A DNA stretch of 14,313 bases from JAYEJB01 sp034716415 (GCA_034716415.1 JAYEJB010000034.1:1-14313), one strand, 5' to 3'; shown: positions 1 to 6,666, numbered from the stretch's first letter. Notes: a model not told the origin generated them from the letters alone. Made by a program: numbers and translations.

Positions 1-25
1 TTCATACCCCCACAGACTAGCAGAG

Positions 26-73
26 GCGGAAGATTCTACTTCCCGTAAAGCGGAGATTACTACTTCCCTATGA
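26..73. repeat. Two tandem 24-bp hairpin-forming units
   Basis: Two adjacent 24-base units (26-49 and 50-73) both start with gcgga and contain att(c/a)ctacttccc-like sequence. Each unit can fold into a small stem (GGAAG/CTTCC in the first, GGAG/CTTCC in the second). I see no coding frame here that I trust. The function is unknown; it is part of the hairpin-rich intergenic block left of rpmA. Confidence 0.55.
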
Positions 74-81
74 CAGAGCAG

Positions 82-276
82 GCGGGGGGATAGCGGGGAT
101 AGCGGGGATAGAAATGAAAGACCGTGCTGTACACGGTCTTTCATTTCTATATCTCTTATATATCTCTCCCCCGCTAGTTCGCGAAGCGAACGATCCCCGC
201 TAGCGACCGAAGGTCGTGGTTCCCGCTAGTCCGGCGTATGCCGGACGATTCCCGCTGGTTCGCGGAGCGTCCCGCC
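82..276 (+). repeat. Modular hairpin repeat element, copy 1
   Basis: The left part has three tandem gcggggata-like units (82-110). They run into a perfect 19-bp stem (108-126 paired with 132-150, loop ctgta), then an AT-rich spacer (151-167). The right part is a series of cccgctag/cccgctgg units, each followed by a small hairpin: TTCGC-gaa-GCGAA (178-190), CGACC-gaa-GGTCG (204-216), TCCGGC-gtat-GCCGGA (230-245), and a partial TTCGC-gga-GCG (259-269). The left gcgggg units are complementary to the right ccccgc units, so the whole could close into a multibranched structure. A close copy in the same orientation lies at 11161-11319. It could be a REP/MITE-like element or a structured RNA; the sequence does not decide. 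Orientation is given as plus by convention only. Confidence 0.8.
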
Positions 277-320
277 TCTTATCTCTAAATCAAAGAGGGC
301 GGGATCCCGCTACAGGCGGG
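270..320. repeat. Overlapping GC-rich hairpins upstream of rpmA
   Basis: TCCCGCCTCTT (270-280) can pair with AAGAGGGCGGGA just upstream of 305, with one bulged G. A 12-bp perfect palindrome, gcgggatcccgc, spans 299-310. CCCGC (306-310) can alternatively pair with GCGGG (316-320). The alternatives are mutually exclusive. The same arms, TCCCGCC and GGCGGGA, with a tctctaaat core recur at 893-927, so this is a second repeat family in the window. No U-tract follows on the plus strand, so I do not call it a terminator. Confidence 0.55.
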
Positions 321-356
321 AAACGGCCCCCACCCACGCTTAAACTTACATTGGGA

Positions 357-385
357 TTGACATGAGGTCACCGTTAGGGTAATCT
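357..385 (+). promoter_or_regulatory. Possible sigma70-type promoter of rpmA
   Basis: A perfect TTGACA (357-362) is followed after 17 bases by TAATCT (380-385), a poor -10 match. The start codon is at 414. A short inverted repeat, TGAC-N5-GTCA (358-370), overlaps the -35. The -35 is convincing and the -10 is weak, so confidence is limited. Confidence 0.35.
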
Positions 386-413
386 GTGCCGTACAGACTA
401 AAGAACCGAATCT

Positions 414-692
414 ATGGCACACAAAAAAGCTAGCGGCTCCACAAGACTGGGACGCGATTCCACATCCAAGCGCCTGGGCGTCAAACTCTACGAGGGTCAG
501 ACGGCCAAAGCCGGAAATATCATCATCCGTCAAAGGGGTACGAAATTCCGCCCCGGCAAGAACGTGATGAGGGGTAACGACGACACCCTGTTCGCATCCG
601 CGGATGGTATCGTGAAATTCAACAAGAAGAAAGTCAGGAAGTTCGATGACAGCCTGGTCTACGCCAATTTTGTCTCCGTCGTAACGGAGTAA
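414..692 (+). CDS. rpmA: 50S ribosomal protein bL27
   Basis: This 92-residue protein is bL27, which sits at the peptidyl-transferase side of the large ribosomal subunit, its N-terminal tail reaching toward the P-site tRNA. It opens with MAHKKASGSTRLGRDSTSKR and continues with the family-typical stretches GQTAKAGNIIIRQRGTKFRPG and RGNDDTLFA. The length is normal. The N-terminus begins directly at the mature AHKK sequence, so there is none of the cleavable N-terminal extension found in Firmicutes. The family's usual upstream partner rplU (bL21) is absent; the upstream DNA is a hairpin-rich non-coding block. No clear Shine-Dalgarno precedes the ATG (only a purine run, aaagaa). A terminator hairpin follows ten bases after the stop. 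Identity is certain; the solitary context is the only oddity. Confidence 0.97.
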   Translation: MAHKKASGSTRLGRDSTSKRLGVKLYEGQTAKAGNIIIRQRGTKFRPGKNVMRGNDDTLFASADGIVKFNKKKVRKFDDSLVYANFVSVVTE

Positions 693-701
693 GCCGCGCA
701 T

Positions 702-733
702 AAAAAACCGCCGGTTTTCACCGGTGGTTTTTT
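702..733. terminator. Bidirectional rho-independent terminator between rpmA and pyrG
   Basis: A 13-bp stem (702-714 with 721-733, one G-T wobble) is flanked by A6 on the left and T6 on the right. Read on the plus strand it terminates rpmA. Read on the minus strand it also ends in a U-tract and could stop transcripts coming from pyrG. Confidence 0.88.
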
Positions 734-740
734 ATTTAGA

Positions 741-864
741 GTGAGAGAGTTAGAGGGTGAAAATATTATTTTTCTCCGCTTTGCCCCCTTTCTCCGCTCT
801 CTCCGCTCCGTCTGCTCCTTCTCCCGCTTCTGCCCCACCCCAGCCCTCCCCCTCTGCCACTCCC
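741..864. other. Pyrimidine-rich non-coding spacer with ctccgct units
   Basis: This is the left half of the convergent gap 693-1010. It is strongly biased to C and T on the plus strand and contains three exact ctccgct units (774-780, 792-798, 801-807) among similar ctccg/cttctg words. Any open frames through it are low-complexity and I do not regard them as genes. The same polypurine/polypyrimidine bias continues into the 3' end of pyrG. Confidence 0.5.
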
Positions 865-985
865 TTGTCATTGCGCCCCGCCGACAACGGGGTCCCGCCT
901 TCTCTAAATTAGAGACATGTGGCGGGAAGGAGCGGAGCGACGCGGCAATCCCGACGGGATTGCTTCGCTACGCTCGCAATGACAA
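865..985. repeat. Nested inverted-repeat element with cattgcg ends
   Basis: The 11-base ends ttgtcattgcg (865-875) and cgcaatgacaa (975-985) are exact inverted repeats. Between them lie three hairpins in a row: CCCCG/CGGGG (876-892), TCCCGCC/GGCGGGA (893-927) with an inner TCTCT/AGAGA stem, and a perfect 8-bp stem GCAATCCC-gac-GGGATTGC (945-963). Repeats ending in cattgcgagc-type words are recurrent intergenic elements in many bacterial genomes (from memory). No transposase is encoded, so if mobile it would be non-autonomous. Confidence 0.7.
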
Positions 986-1010
986 AAAGGGGGAAGCGAG
1001 GAGTGCGGAT

Positions 1011-2765
1011 TTATTTTTTATGCCGCTTCTGCCCCTTCGTCCCTTTTCTCCCGCTCTTCCCGCTAGCTCGGCGAACCAGGCGGCTCCCGCTCTTCCCGCC
1101 CCTGCTTCTCCTCCCCTTCTCCCCCTTCGTCCCCTTCTTCGTTCCCTTCCCCCCAACACACGCCTTCACGAAGGCCGTGAACAGCGGGTGCGGCACAAGC
1201 GGCCGCGAGGTGAACTCCGGATGAAACTGCGTCCCGACGAAAAACGGATGATCCTTCAGCTCGATGATCTCGACCAGATTGCCGTCAGGGGAAGTGCCGG
1301 CGATGACCAGCCCGGCATTACGGAGTCTCTCGCGGTAGGCGTTATTGAACTCGTAACGGTGCCGGTGCCTCTCATCGATCTCCTGCTTGCCATAGGCTTT
1401 CCTCGACACGGTTCCTGACGCAAGAACGCAAGGATATTCCCCGAGCCGCATCGACCCGCCGTACTTCTTCTCCCTGATGAGCTTCTCCTGTCCGGACATC
1501 GTGTGAATCACGAGATGCGGCGATTTCTTGTCTATCTCCTCGGTGTTGGCGCCCGCCAGCCCCACCACGTTCCTGGCGAACTCGATCGTCGCCAGCTGCA
1601 TGCCGTAACAGAGTCCGAAATACGGAATCCTCTTCTCGCGGGCGTACTTGATGGCGCGGATCTTACCTTCGATTCCCCTGCTGCCGAATCCGCCCGGAAT
1701 AATGATACCGTCGAATTTAGACAGGTTCTTCACCGACGAAGGGCTTCTCTCGAACTCTTCGGCGTTGACCCACTCGATGATCGGTTTCAACTTCTGTTTC
1801 CAGGCGGCGTGCTTGATCGCCTCGATGACCGAGATGTAGCTGTCCGACAGCGTAAATTCCCCAGTCGCGAAATACTTGCCGACGATGCCGATCTTCACCG
1901 GACGCTCTACCGTTTCGATATTCCTGACCATCCGTTTCCACTCGGTCATGTCACGTTTCTTGGCGCGGATGCCGAACTTCTTCAGTATCTTCTGCCCCAG
2001 GCCTTCCCGTTCGAAATTGATAGGCACCTTGTATATCGAATCGACATCCGGAGCGGATATGACCTCGTCCTCGCCGACATTGCAGAAGATGGACAGCTTG
2101 CGACGTCGCGGCGCGTCGAGCGGCGTCTCCGCACGCGCCATTATGAAGTCGGGCTGTATTCCGGCGCTGTTCAGCGTCCGGGTGGCATACTGCGTCGGCT
2201 TGGTCTTCATCTCACCGGTGTTCTTCGGTACCGGCAGATAGCTCACCAGGAAAAACATGACATCCTTAGGATTCGCGAGCTTCATCATGCGCGCCGCCTC
2301 AAGGAACAGGATGTTCTGGTATTCTCCGACCGTGCCGCCGACCTCGACCATGGTGAAATCCGCCTTGGCGCGGCGCTGCGCTTCCTTGATGCGCCGGATA
2401 ATCTCCTCCGGGACATGCGGCACCACCTCCACGCACCTGCCGCCGTACTCAAGGTTGCGTTCCTTATTGATGACTGTCTGATAGACGCGACCTGTGGTCA
2501 TGTAATTGACCGAGTTGATGTCCGTATTCAGGAAACGCTCGTAGTTACCGATGTCCTGGTCCGTCTCATCTCCGTCAGCGGTCACGAAAACCTCTCCATG
2601 TTCGATAGGATTCATGGTTCCTGCATCCACGTTGACATACGGATCGACCTTGACGGCCGTGACACGGTAGCCGTATCCCTGGAGGATACGCCCGATGGAT
2701 GCCGTCGCGGCACCCTTACCGACTCCGCTCATGACGCCACCTACGACGAATATGTATTTCGGCAT
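1011..2765 (-). CDS. pyrG: CTP synthase with a basic C-terminal extension
   Basis: PyrG makes CTP from UTP, ATP and glutamine in the cytoplasm. The N-terminal synthetase domain has the P-loop-like GGVMSGVGKG (9-18), DPYVNVDAGTMNP (41-53) and EVGGTVGE (141-148). The C-terminal class I glutamine amidotransferase domain has the oxyanion segment GGFGSRG (358-364), nucleophile Cys386 in FGLCYGMQLA, and His515/Glu517 in QFHPEF. The core ends near residue 537, the usual size for the family. Residues 538-584 are a lysine/glycine/arginine-rich tail encoded by polypurine repeats and a cccgctag-type module; I see no known domain in it. The ATG is 12 nt after the rplI stop, so pyrG is the last gene of a ctp-Nudix-rplI-pyrG run. 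Enzyme identity is certain; whether the tail is a real functional extension is open. Confidence 0.97.
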   Translation of the reverse strand: MPKYIFVVGGVMSGVGKGAATASIGRILQGYGYRVTAVKVDPYVNVDAGTMNPIEHGEVFVTADGDETDQDIGNYERFLNTDINSVNYMTTGRVYQTVINKERNLEYGGRCVEVVPHVPEEIIRRIKEAQRRAKADFTMVEVGGTVGEYQNILFLEAARMMKLANPKDVMFFLVSYLPVPKNTGEMKTKPTQYATRTLNSAGIQPDFIMARAETPLDAPRRRKLSIFCNVGEDEVISAPDVDSIYKVPINFEREGLGQKILKKFGIRAKKRDMTEWKRMVRNIETVERPVKIGIVGKYFATGEFTLSDSYISVIEAIKHAAWKQKLKPIIEWVNAEEFERSPSSVKNLSKFDGIIIPGGFGSRGIEGKIRAIKYAREKRIPYFGLCYGMQLATIEFARNVVGLAGANTEEIDKKSPHLVIHTMSGQEKLIREKKYGGSMRLGEYPCVLASGTVSRKAYGKQEIDERHRHRYEFNNAYRERLRNAGLVIAGTSPDGNLVEIIELKDHPFFVGTQFHPEFTSRPLVPHPLFTAFVKACVGGKGTKKGTKGEKGRRSRGGKSGSRLVRRASGKSGRKGTKGQKRHKK

Positions 2766-2777
2766 AATGAACTCGCG

Positions 2778-3224
2778 TTAATTCCCTGACGGCCGGACGA
2801 CGCATCTGGCGTCGACGGTCGTATTATTGTTTAGGATTATCTTGACCCGATGCTCGCCGGGCTCCTTGATGGGCCTGTCGAGATCGACTTTGATTTCGAT
2901 GTCACCCGCCAGCCTGTCGATCTCGGTCGCTATTTTCTTCCTGGATACGGCAGAATACAGCTTCCCCGCGGAAGAGATCCTCTCTTCGAAAACCAGCGGC
3001 TCCTTGCGCAACATGCGAGCCACGCTCTTGGCACCTGCTCTCGCCCTGCCCTTTTTCTTGCGTGCCACCACCTTCGCCTCTTCGACGTTCCGCACGGCGC
3101 CGGATGTTGCAGCCGCCGCCAAACCTCTGGGAATCAAAAAATTACCGGCGTGTCCGTCAGCGACCTCCTTGATATCCCCCTTCTTACCGACCCCCTTCAC
3201 GTTCGCCAACAGTATGACTTTCAT
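2778..3224 (-). CDS. rplI: 50S ribosomal protein bL9
   Basis: This 148-residue protein matches bL9, which binds 23S rRNA and helps maintain reading frame. The N-terminal signature MKVILLANVKGVGKKGDIKEV and the following DGHAGNFLIPRGLA are characteristic. The middle is a lysine/arginine-rich helix (residues ~50-75) linking to the C-terminal domain, which ends in DARCVVRPSGN. Length is normal and both domains are intact. Some candidate-phyla-radiation lineages are reported to lack bL9, so its presence gives weak taxonomic information. It lies 53 nt downstream of the Nudix gene and 12 nt upstream of pyrG, probably in one transcript. It is not next to its frequent partners rpsF, ssb and rpsR. Confidence 0.96.
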   Translation of the reverse strand: MKVILLANVKGVGKKGDIKEVADGHAGNFLIPRGLAAAATSGAVRNVEEAKVVARKKKGRARAGAKSVARMLRKEPLVFEERISSAGKLYSAVSRKKIATEIDRLAGDIEIKVDLDRPIKEPGEHRVKIILNNNTTVDARCVVRPSGN

Positions 3225-3277
3225 ATCGCTTCGTTATCCCTCTCCGGTCGGAATAGTACCATGTGTGAACCTGCCTC

Positions 3278-3859
3278 TCAACCCTTGGATATCTTCCCGC
3301 TTCCCGCTTCCCGCTTCCCGCCCCGCTTCCGCCTCTTGAACTTCATGTCCAGCATCTTCTTCGCTTTCACGATGACCGATTTCACGTCCTTGTAGCTCGA
3401 CTGCGACATCATCCGATACGGCGTCACCCAGATGATACGCCGGATGCGCTCTTTCTTCTGTGGCCGCCCCTTGGCCCCGGGGTCCGCCTCCATCAGGAAA
3501 TAGTGGACGTACTTGTGCACCAGGATACCGCGCGTCTCCGGCCTGTATCGGTCACGGAACCAGAAATCGATCTTGCCCAGAGGCGCCTTGATACTGACCT
3601 CGTCCAGCCCCATCTCCTCTTTCGTCTCCCTTACGGCCGCCTGACGAATCGTCTCTCCCTCCTCGACATGACCCTTAGCGAAAGTCCACTTGCCGAACGG
3701 GTCTAAAATTAACGCGACACGCACCCCTTTGGGAGTGCGCCTGTAGACGATTCCGCCGGCCGAAATCTCAATCCTAGCCTTCTTTCCCCCCTCTCTGCCC
3801 CCCTTCCTCTTCCCTCCTCTCACTTCCTTCTTCCGGCCTTTTTTTGCGTTGTCTGACAT
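3278..3859 (-). CDS. Nudix hydrolase, MutT/Ap4A-hydrolase-like, with basic tails
   Basis: The Nudix box spans residues 63-85 (GHVEEGE...RETKEEMGL) with metal-binding glutamates at 78, 81 and 82. The preceding WTFAKGH resembles the W-x-x-x-K-G-H segment of diadenosine-polyphosphate hydrolases, so cleavage of a nucleoside diphosphate linked to another moiety is the likely chemistry; the substrate is not known. The core runs from about residue 28 to 172. The first 27 residues are almost entirely K, R, G and E. The last ~20 are also basic and include a stretch encoded by four exact 7-bp repeats (3294-3321). Both ends are polypurine on the coding strand, like the pyrG tail. The gene starts 16 nt after the ctp stop and precedes rplI. 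Translation could start inside the basic region, but I see no better start. Confidence 0.9.
   Translation of the reverse strand: MSDNAKKGRKKEVRGGKRKGGREGGKKARIEISAGGIVYRRTPKGVRVALILDPFGKWTFAKGHVEEGETIRQAAVRETKEEMGLDEVSIKAPLGKIDFWFRDRYRPETRGILVHKYVHYFLMEADPGAKGRPQKKERIRRIIWVTPYRMMSQSSYKDVKSVIVKAKKMLDMKFKRRKRGGKREAGSGKISKG
3294..3321. repeat. Four exact tandem copies of a 7-bp unit inside a coding end
   Basis: The unit ttcccgc is repeated exactly four times, followed by the related cccgcttccgc. It lies inside the last codons of the minus-strand Nudix gene. Because seven is not a multiple of three, gain or loss of one unit would change the reading frame and the C-terminal tail. Confidence 0.9.
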
Positions 3860-3875
3860 TCCTGAAATCCGTTAA

Positions 3876-5150
3876 TCAACGCGTGATTTTCCATTCCGCC
3901 ATGATTTCCATCGCCCGGTCGAGCTGTGGATCCCTGTCGTCATCAAAATCCTCAACGGTCAGTTCCACGGTCTCATCAGGCGAGATGCCTTCCTGTTCGA
4001 TGGACTGTCCGCCCGGCGTGAGCCATAACGCGATGGTCAGCTTGAGAGCCGAGCCGTCCTCGAACTCTATGTAATCCTGTACGGAACCCTTGCCGAAAGT
4101 CTGCTCCCCGACGACTGTCGCCTTTCCGTGATGCTGCAGGGCGCCGGCCACGATCTCGGACGCGGAAGCCGATCCGCCGTTCACCAACACTACGGTCGGC
4201 ATGTCACCGAAGCGCGCGTTACCGTCCGACATGTAGTTCCTGGTGGAATCGTCGCTGAACTTCTCCATGACCACGACGTCCCGCAATATCCATTCACCGG
4301 CGACGTCGACGGCGGTATCAAGGAATCCACCCGGATTGTTGCGCATGTCGAGGACCACCCCGTCAGGATTCTCGAGAAGTATCGACTGGACCGCCTCATC
4401 GAACGCCGAGCCCGCGGTCTCGTTGAAATGATGGAGCCGAATCACGCCGACGCGCACGCCGCCCCTTTCTTCCATCTCCCAACGGACCGAATCAATCGTT
4501 ATCGTGCCGCGGATGATCGGGATATCACGTGGATCATCACCCTTGCGACCGATAAGCAGGATGACTTCGGTCCCTTTTTCGCCCCGAATCCTGCTCACCG
4601 CCTCGTCGATGGACATGCCGAACGTATCCACTTCGTCGACCGCCAATATGGAATCGCCCGCCATGAGTCCGGCGCGTTCGGCCGGAGTGCCCGGCAACGG
4701 CGCGATTATCTTGAGCTGATCCTGCTTGATGCCGATCTCCGCTCCGATCCCTTCGAACGTTCCCGCCAGTTCCGACTCGAACGCGGCCGCGATTTCAGGA
4801 TCCAGGTAGATGGAATACGGATCGTCGAGCGAGGCCAGGACACCTTCGATCGCGCCGTAGAACATATCCAGCTCGTCGACCGGCTGATTGACATGCCTGG
4901 CTCTGACGATCTCCCATACGTCCCAGAAATTTTCGAATTCGACATCTCCATTCAACCCGGAGGGCGGAGCCACGTCCGTATTCACCAGACGGCCATTGCC
5001 GATCCCTTCGAACGCCGACCCGGTCTTCAGTTCCGCTACGGCGATCCCGGCGAAGAATCCGACCAAAAGAAGCACGGCACCGACAGCGCCGAGCGCGTAA
5101 CGTTTAGTGACATCCTCACGAGGATTATTGTTGCCAGTATCCATATTCAT
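3876..5150 (-). CDS. C-terminal processing protease (S41 family) with PDZ domain
   Basis: This 424-residue protein belongs to peptidase family S41A (CtpA/CtpB/Prc). Residues 20-38 form one hydrophobic anchor with no clear signal-peptidase site, so the catalytic part should lie outside the membrane. A PDZ domain spans about 130-205 (TFEGIGAEIG, then PAERAGLMAGDSILAVD). The protease core contains the catalytic Ser329 in GSASASEI, Lys354 in FGKGSVQ and Gln358; the spacing S-25-K-4-Q equals that of Prc. Such enzymes trim C-termini of secreted or envelope proteins. The ATG at 5150 directly abuts a TATAAT; a second ATG, 6 nt inside at 5144, sits exactly where transcription should begin, so the true start may be 5144 on a leaderless mRNA. 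It is first in the cluster with Nudix, rplI and pyrG. The symbol ctpA/ctpB cannot be decided. Confidence 0.95.
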   Translation of the reverse strand: MNMDTGNNNPREDVTKRYALGAVGAVLLLVGFFAGIAVAELKTGSAFEGIGNGRLVNTDVAPPSGLNGDVEFENFWDVWEIVRARHVNQPVDELDMFYGAIEGVLASLDDPYSIYLDPEIAAAFESELAGTFEGIGAEIGIKQDQLKIIAPLPGTPAERAGLMAGDSILAVDEVDTFGMSIDEAVSRIRGEKGTEVILLIGRKGDDPRDIPIIRGTITIDSVRWEMEERGGVRVGVIRLHHFNETAGSAFDEAVQSILLENPDGVVLDMRNNPGGFLDTAVDVAGEWILRDVVVMEKFSDDSTRNYMSDGNARFGDMPTVVLVNGGSASASEIVAGALQHHGKATVVGEQTFGKGSVQDYIEFEDGSALKLTIALWLTPGGQSIEQEGISPDETVELTVEDFDDDRDPQLDRAMEIMAEWKITR

Positions 5151-5179
5151 ATTATAGACGTTCTGACGGCCTATTTGAA
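5151..5179 (-). promoter_or_regulatory. Sigma70-type promoter of ctp, possibly leaderless
   Basis: On the minus strand TTCAAA (5179-5174) and a perfect TATAAT (5156-5151) are separated by exactly 17 bases. The expected start of transcription, seven bases after the -10, is 5144, the A of the second in-frame ATG of ctp. This predicts an mRNA with no 5' leader. Confidence 0.65.
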
Positions 5180-5232
5180 ATCGGGGGGTGGGGAGGGAAA
5201 GCGGGGGGCAGAAGAAACAGGAGGGGAAGAAT

Positions 5233-5295
5233 AGCTTAAAAGCTCAACAGTCTAAAAGCTTGACAGCTTATAGTGTGTCCGGCTTGTGGCCGGAC
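5233..5295. repeat. 17-bp tandem aaaagct units plus a TCCGGC hairpin after murA
   Basis: Two imperfect 17-base units (cttaaaagctcaacagt and ctaaaagcttgacagct) lie side by side near 5235-5268. Next comes a perfect 7-bp stem GTCCGGC-ttgtg-GCCGGAC (5277-5295). The core tccggcYtgtggccgga differs by one base from 10334-10350. It lies downstream of murA on the minus strand, but no U-tract follows, so I do not call it a terminator. Confidence 0.6.
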
Positions 5296-5324
5296 TCCTT
5301 AATGGGGCTTTTAGGCTCCCTCTC

Positions 5325-6599
5325 TCAATCCACCCTCTCAATCTTCGCTCCGACCGCACGCAACCGCTTGTCGATTCTCTCGTATCCACGGTCAATGACC
5401 GCCGCGTTATGCAGAACGGTCTCACCCGAAGCGACGAGCCCCGCGATGACCAGCGTGGCGCCGGCGCGCAGGTCAAGTCCGCGTATCTCCTTGCCGTACA
5501 GCGGAGTCGGTCCGGTGATGACCACCCTATGCGGATCGCAGATAGTCGCGTTGGCGCCCATTTTAACCAGTTCGTTGATGTAGCCGAGCCGTCCCTCGTA
5601 AAGCGGGTCGTGAATCAACGACGTCCCGGAGCACTGCGTCGCGAGCACCCCGAACGGCGCCTGTAAATCGGTCGGAAATCCGGGGTACGGCAATGTCTGC
5701 AGCCTGAACGCCTCGAGACCTCCGGCCGACGGCATGACCAGCGTATCGTCCTTCAGTTCATACCGGACACCGGCGTGATCGAGGATCAGCCACATGATAT
5801 CAAGATGATCCGGCCTGATGTTCCGGATATTGACGGTTCCTTTAGTCAACGCACCCAGGACAGCGAACGTACCGGCCTCTATCTGGTCGGGAATGACACG
5901 CTGGCGCGTGCCGTGCAGACTCTTCACGCCTTCGACGACCAAAGTATGCGTTCCCGCGCCGCTGATGCGCGCGCCGGCCGAGTTGAGGAACTCCACCAGA
6001 TTTTCGATGTGCGGCTCGGCCGCGGCGAGCTTGATGACAGTAGTACCCTCCGCCGTGACCGCGGCCATCAAGGCGTTCTCCGTGGCCGTTACCGAAAATA
6101 CTGGTAAGATACCCGTAGCCCCTTTGAGACCCGTGGTAGCCAACGACAGGGTCCCGTCATCGTTCTCCGTTATCTCTACGTTCAGTCCTTTCAGGACGCG
6201 CAGGTGGTCGTCGATGGGTCGGTTACCGATGATGCATCCCCCGGGTTCCGGAATCGACACGTTGTGGAAACGCGCCAGCAACGGACCCATCAGCAAAATC
6301 GACGAACGCATACTCTTCACGGCCTGGGCGTCCAGAGAACCGATATCGGCGTTCTTGGTGTCGATGGTCAGCTCGTTCGCACCGGTCCACTCCACCGACG
6401 AACCGAGCGACCTCAATATATCGAGCATCCGCTCGACATCAGATAGCCGCGGAACGTTCTCGATGACGCACGGCTCCCGGATGAGCAGTGTCGATGCTAT
6501 GATCGGCGTCGCGGCGTTCTTCATCCCGCCGACGGTGATGTCTCCTTCGAGTGCCTCTCCGCCCCTGATGATGAATCGGGTTTGCCCTGTGTCAGTCAT
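5325..6599 (-). CDS. murA: UDP-N-acetylglucosamine 1-carboxyvinyltransferase
   Basis: MurA transfers enolpyruvate from PEP to UDP-GlcNAc in the cytoplasm, the first committed step of peptidoglycan synthesis. The 424-residue length is typical of the EPSP-synthase-type fold. Diagnostic sites are present: Lys27-Asn28 in GGMKNAA; Cys122 in PGGCIIGNRPID, equivalent to the catalytic Cys115 of E. coli; the PGFPTDLQAPFG aspartate motif; and DLRAGATLVIAG near the C-terminus with the conserved arginine. Because Cys rather than Asp occupies the active-site loop, the enzyme is expected to be fosfomycin-sensitive (family knowledge). It is divergent from the PEGA gene, with a 102-nt intergenic region between starts. 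No clear Shine-Dalgarno precedes the ATG and I found no convincing minus-strand promoter. Confidence 0.97.
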   Translation of the reverse strand: MTDTGQTRFIIRGGEALEGDITVGGMKNAATPIIASTLLIREPCVIENVPRLSDVERMLDILRSLGSSVEWTGANELTIDTKNADIGSLDAQAVKSMRSSILLMGPLLARFHNVSIPEPGGCIIGNRPIDDHLRVLKGLNVEITENDDGTLSLATTGLKGATGILPVFSVTATENALMAAVTAEGTTVIKLAAAEPHIENLVEFLNSAGARISGAGTHTLVVEGVKSLHGTRQRVIPDQIEAGTFAVLGALTKGTVNIRNIRPDHLDIMWLILDHAGVRYELKDDTLVMPSAGGLEAFRLQTLPYPGFPTDLQAPFGVLATQCSGTSLIHDPLYEGRLGYINELVKMGANATICDPHRVVITGPTPLYGKEIRGLDLRAGATLVIAGLVASGETVLHNAAVIDRGYERIDKRLRAVGAKIERVD

Positions 6600-6615
6600 A
6601 ATATCCGGCTAATAT

Positions 6616-6644
6616 TTGCATACAATCACGTTCAATCGTATATT
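6616..6644 (+). promoter_or_regulatory. Sigma70-type promoter of the PEGA gene
   Basis: TTGCAT (6616-6621) and TATATT (6639-6644) are 17 bases apart, each close to consensus. The predicted start near 6651 gives a leader of about 50 nt before the ATG at 6702. Confidence 0.6.
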
Positions 6645-6666
6645 GAAGAGCCTTATTTGGCAAGTC

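Noticed and set aside
168..276. CRISPR array
   Set aside because: The constant word is only about 9 bases and the variable parts are self-complementary hairpins of unequal length; no cas gene is present.
741..1418. Plus-strand open frame through the convergent gap and pyrG 3' end
   Set aside because: Its product is low-complexity (P, L, R, S) from pyrimidine repeats, and it overlaps pyrG.
1503..2789. Long plus-strand open frame (428 codons) across pyrG
   Set aside because: It is antisense to pyrG, has no recognisable domain, and its residues reflect the codon bias of the real gene.
4128..5234. Long plus-strand open frame (368 codons) across ctp
   Set aside because: It is antisense to a well-conserved protease with an intact catalytic Ser-Lys pair; no domain is visible in the shadow frame.
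6600..6635. murA promoter on the minus strand (TTGAAC with TATTAG)
   Set aside because: The spacer is 15 bases and the -10 match is poor; not convincing.
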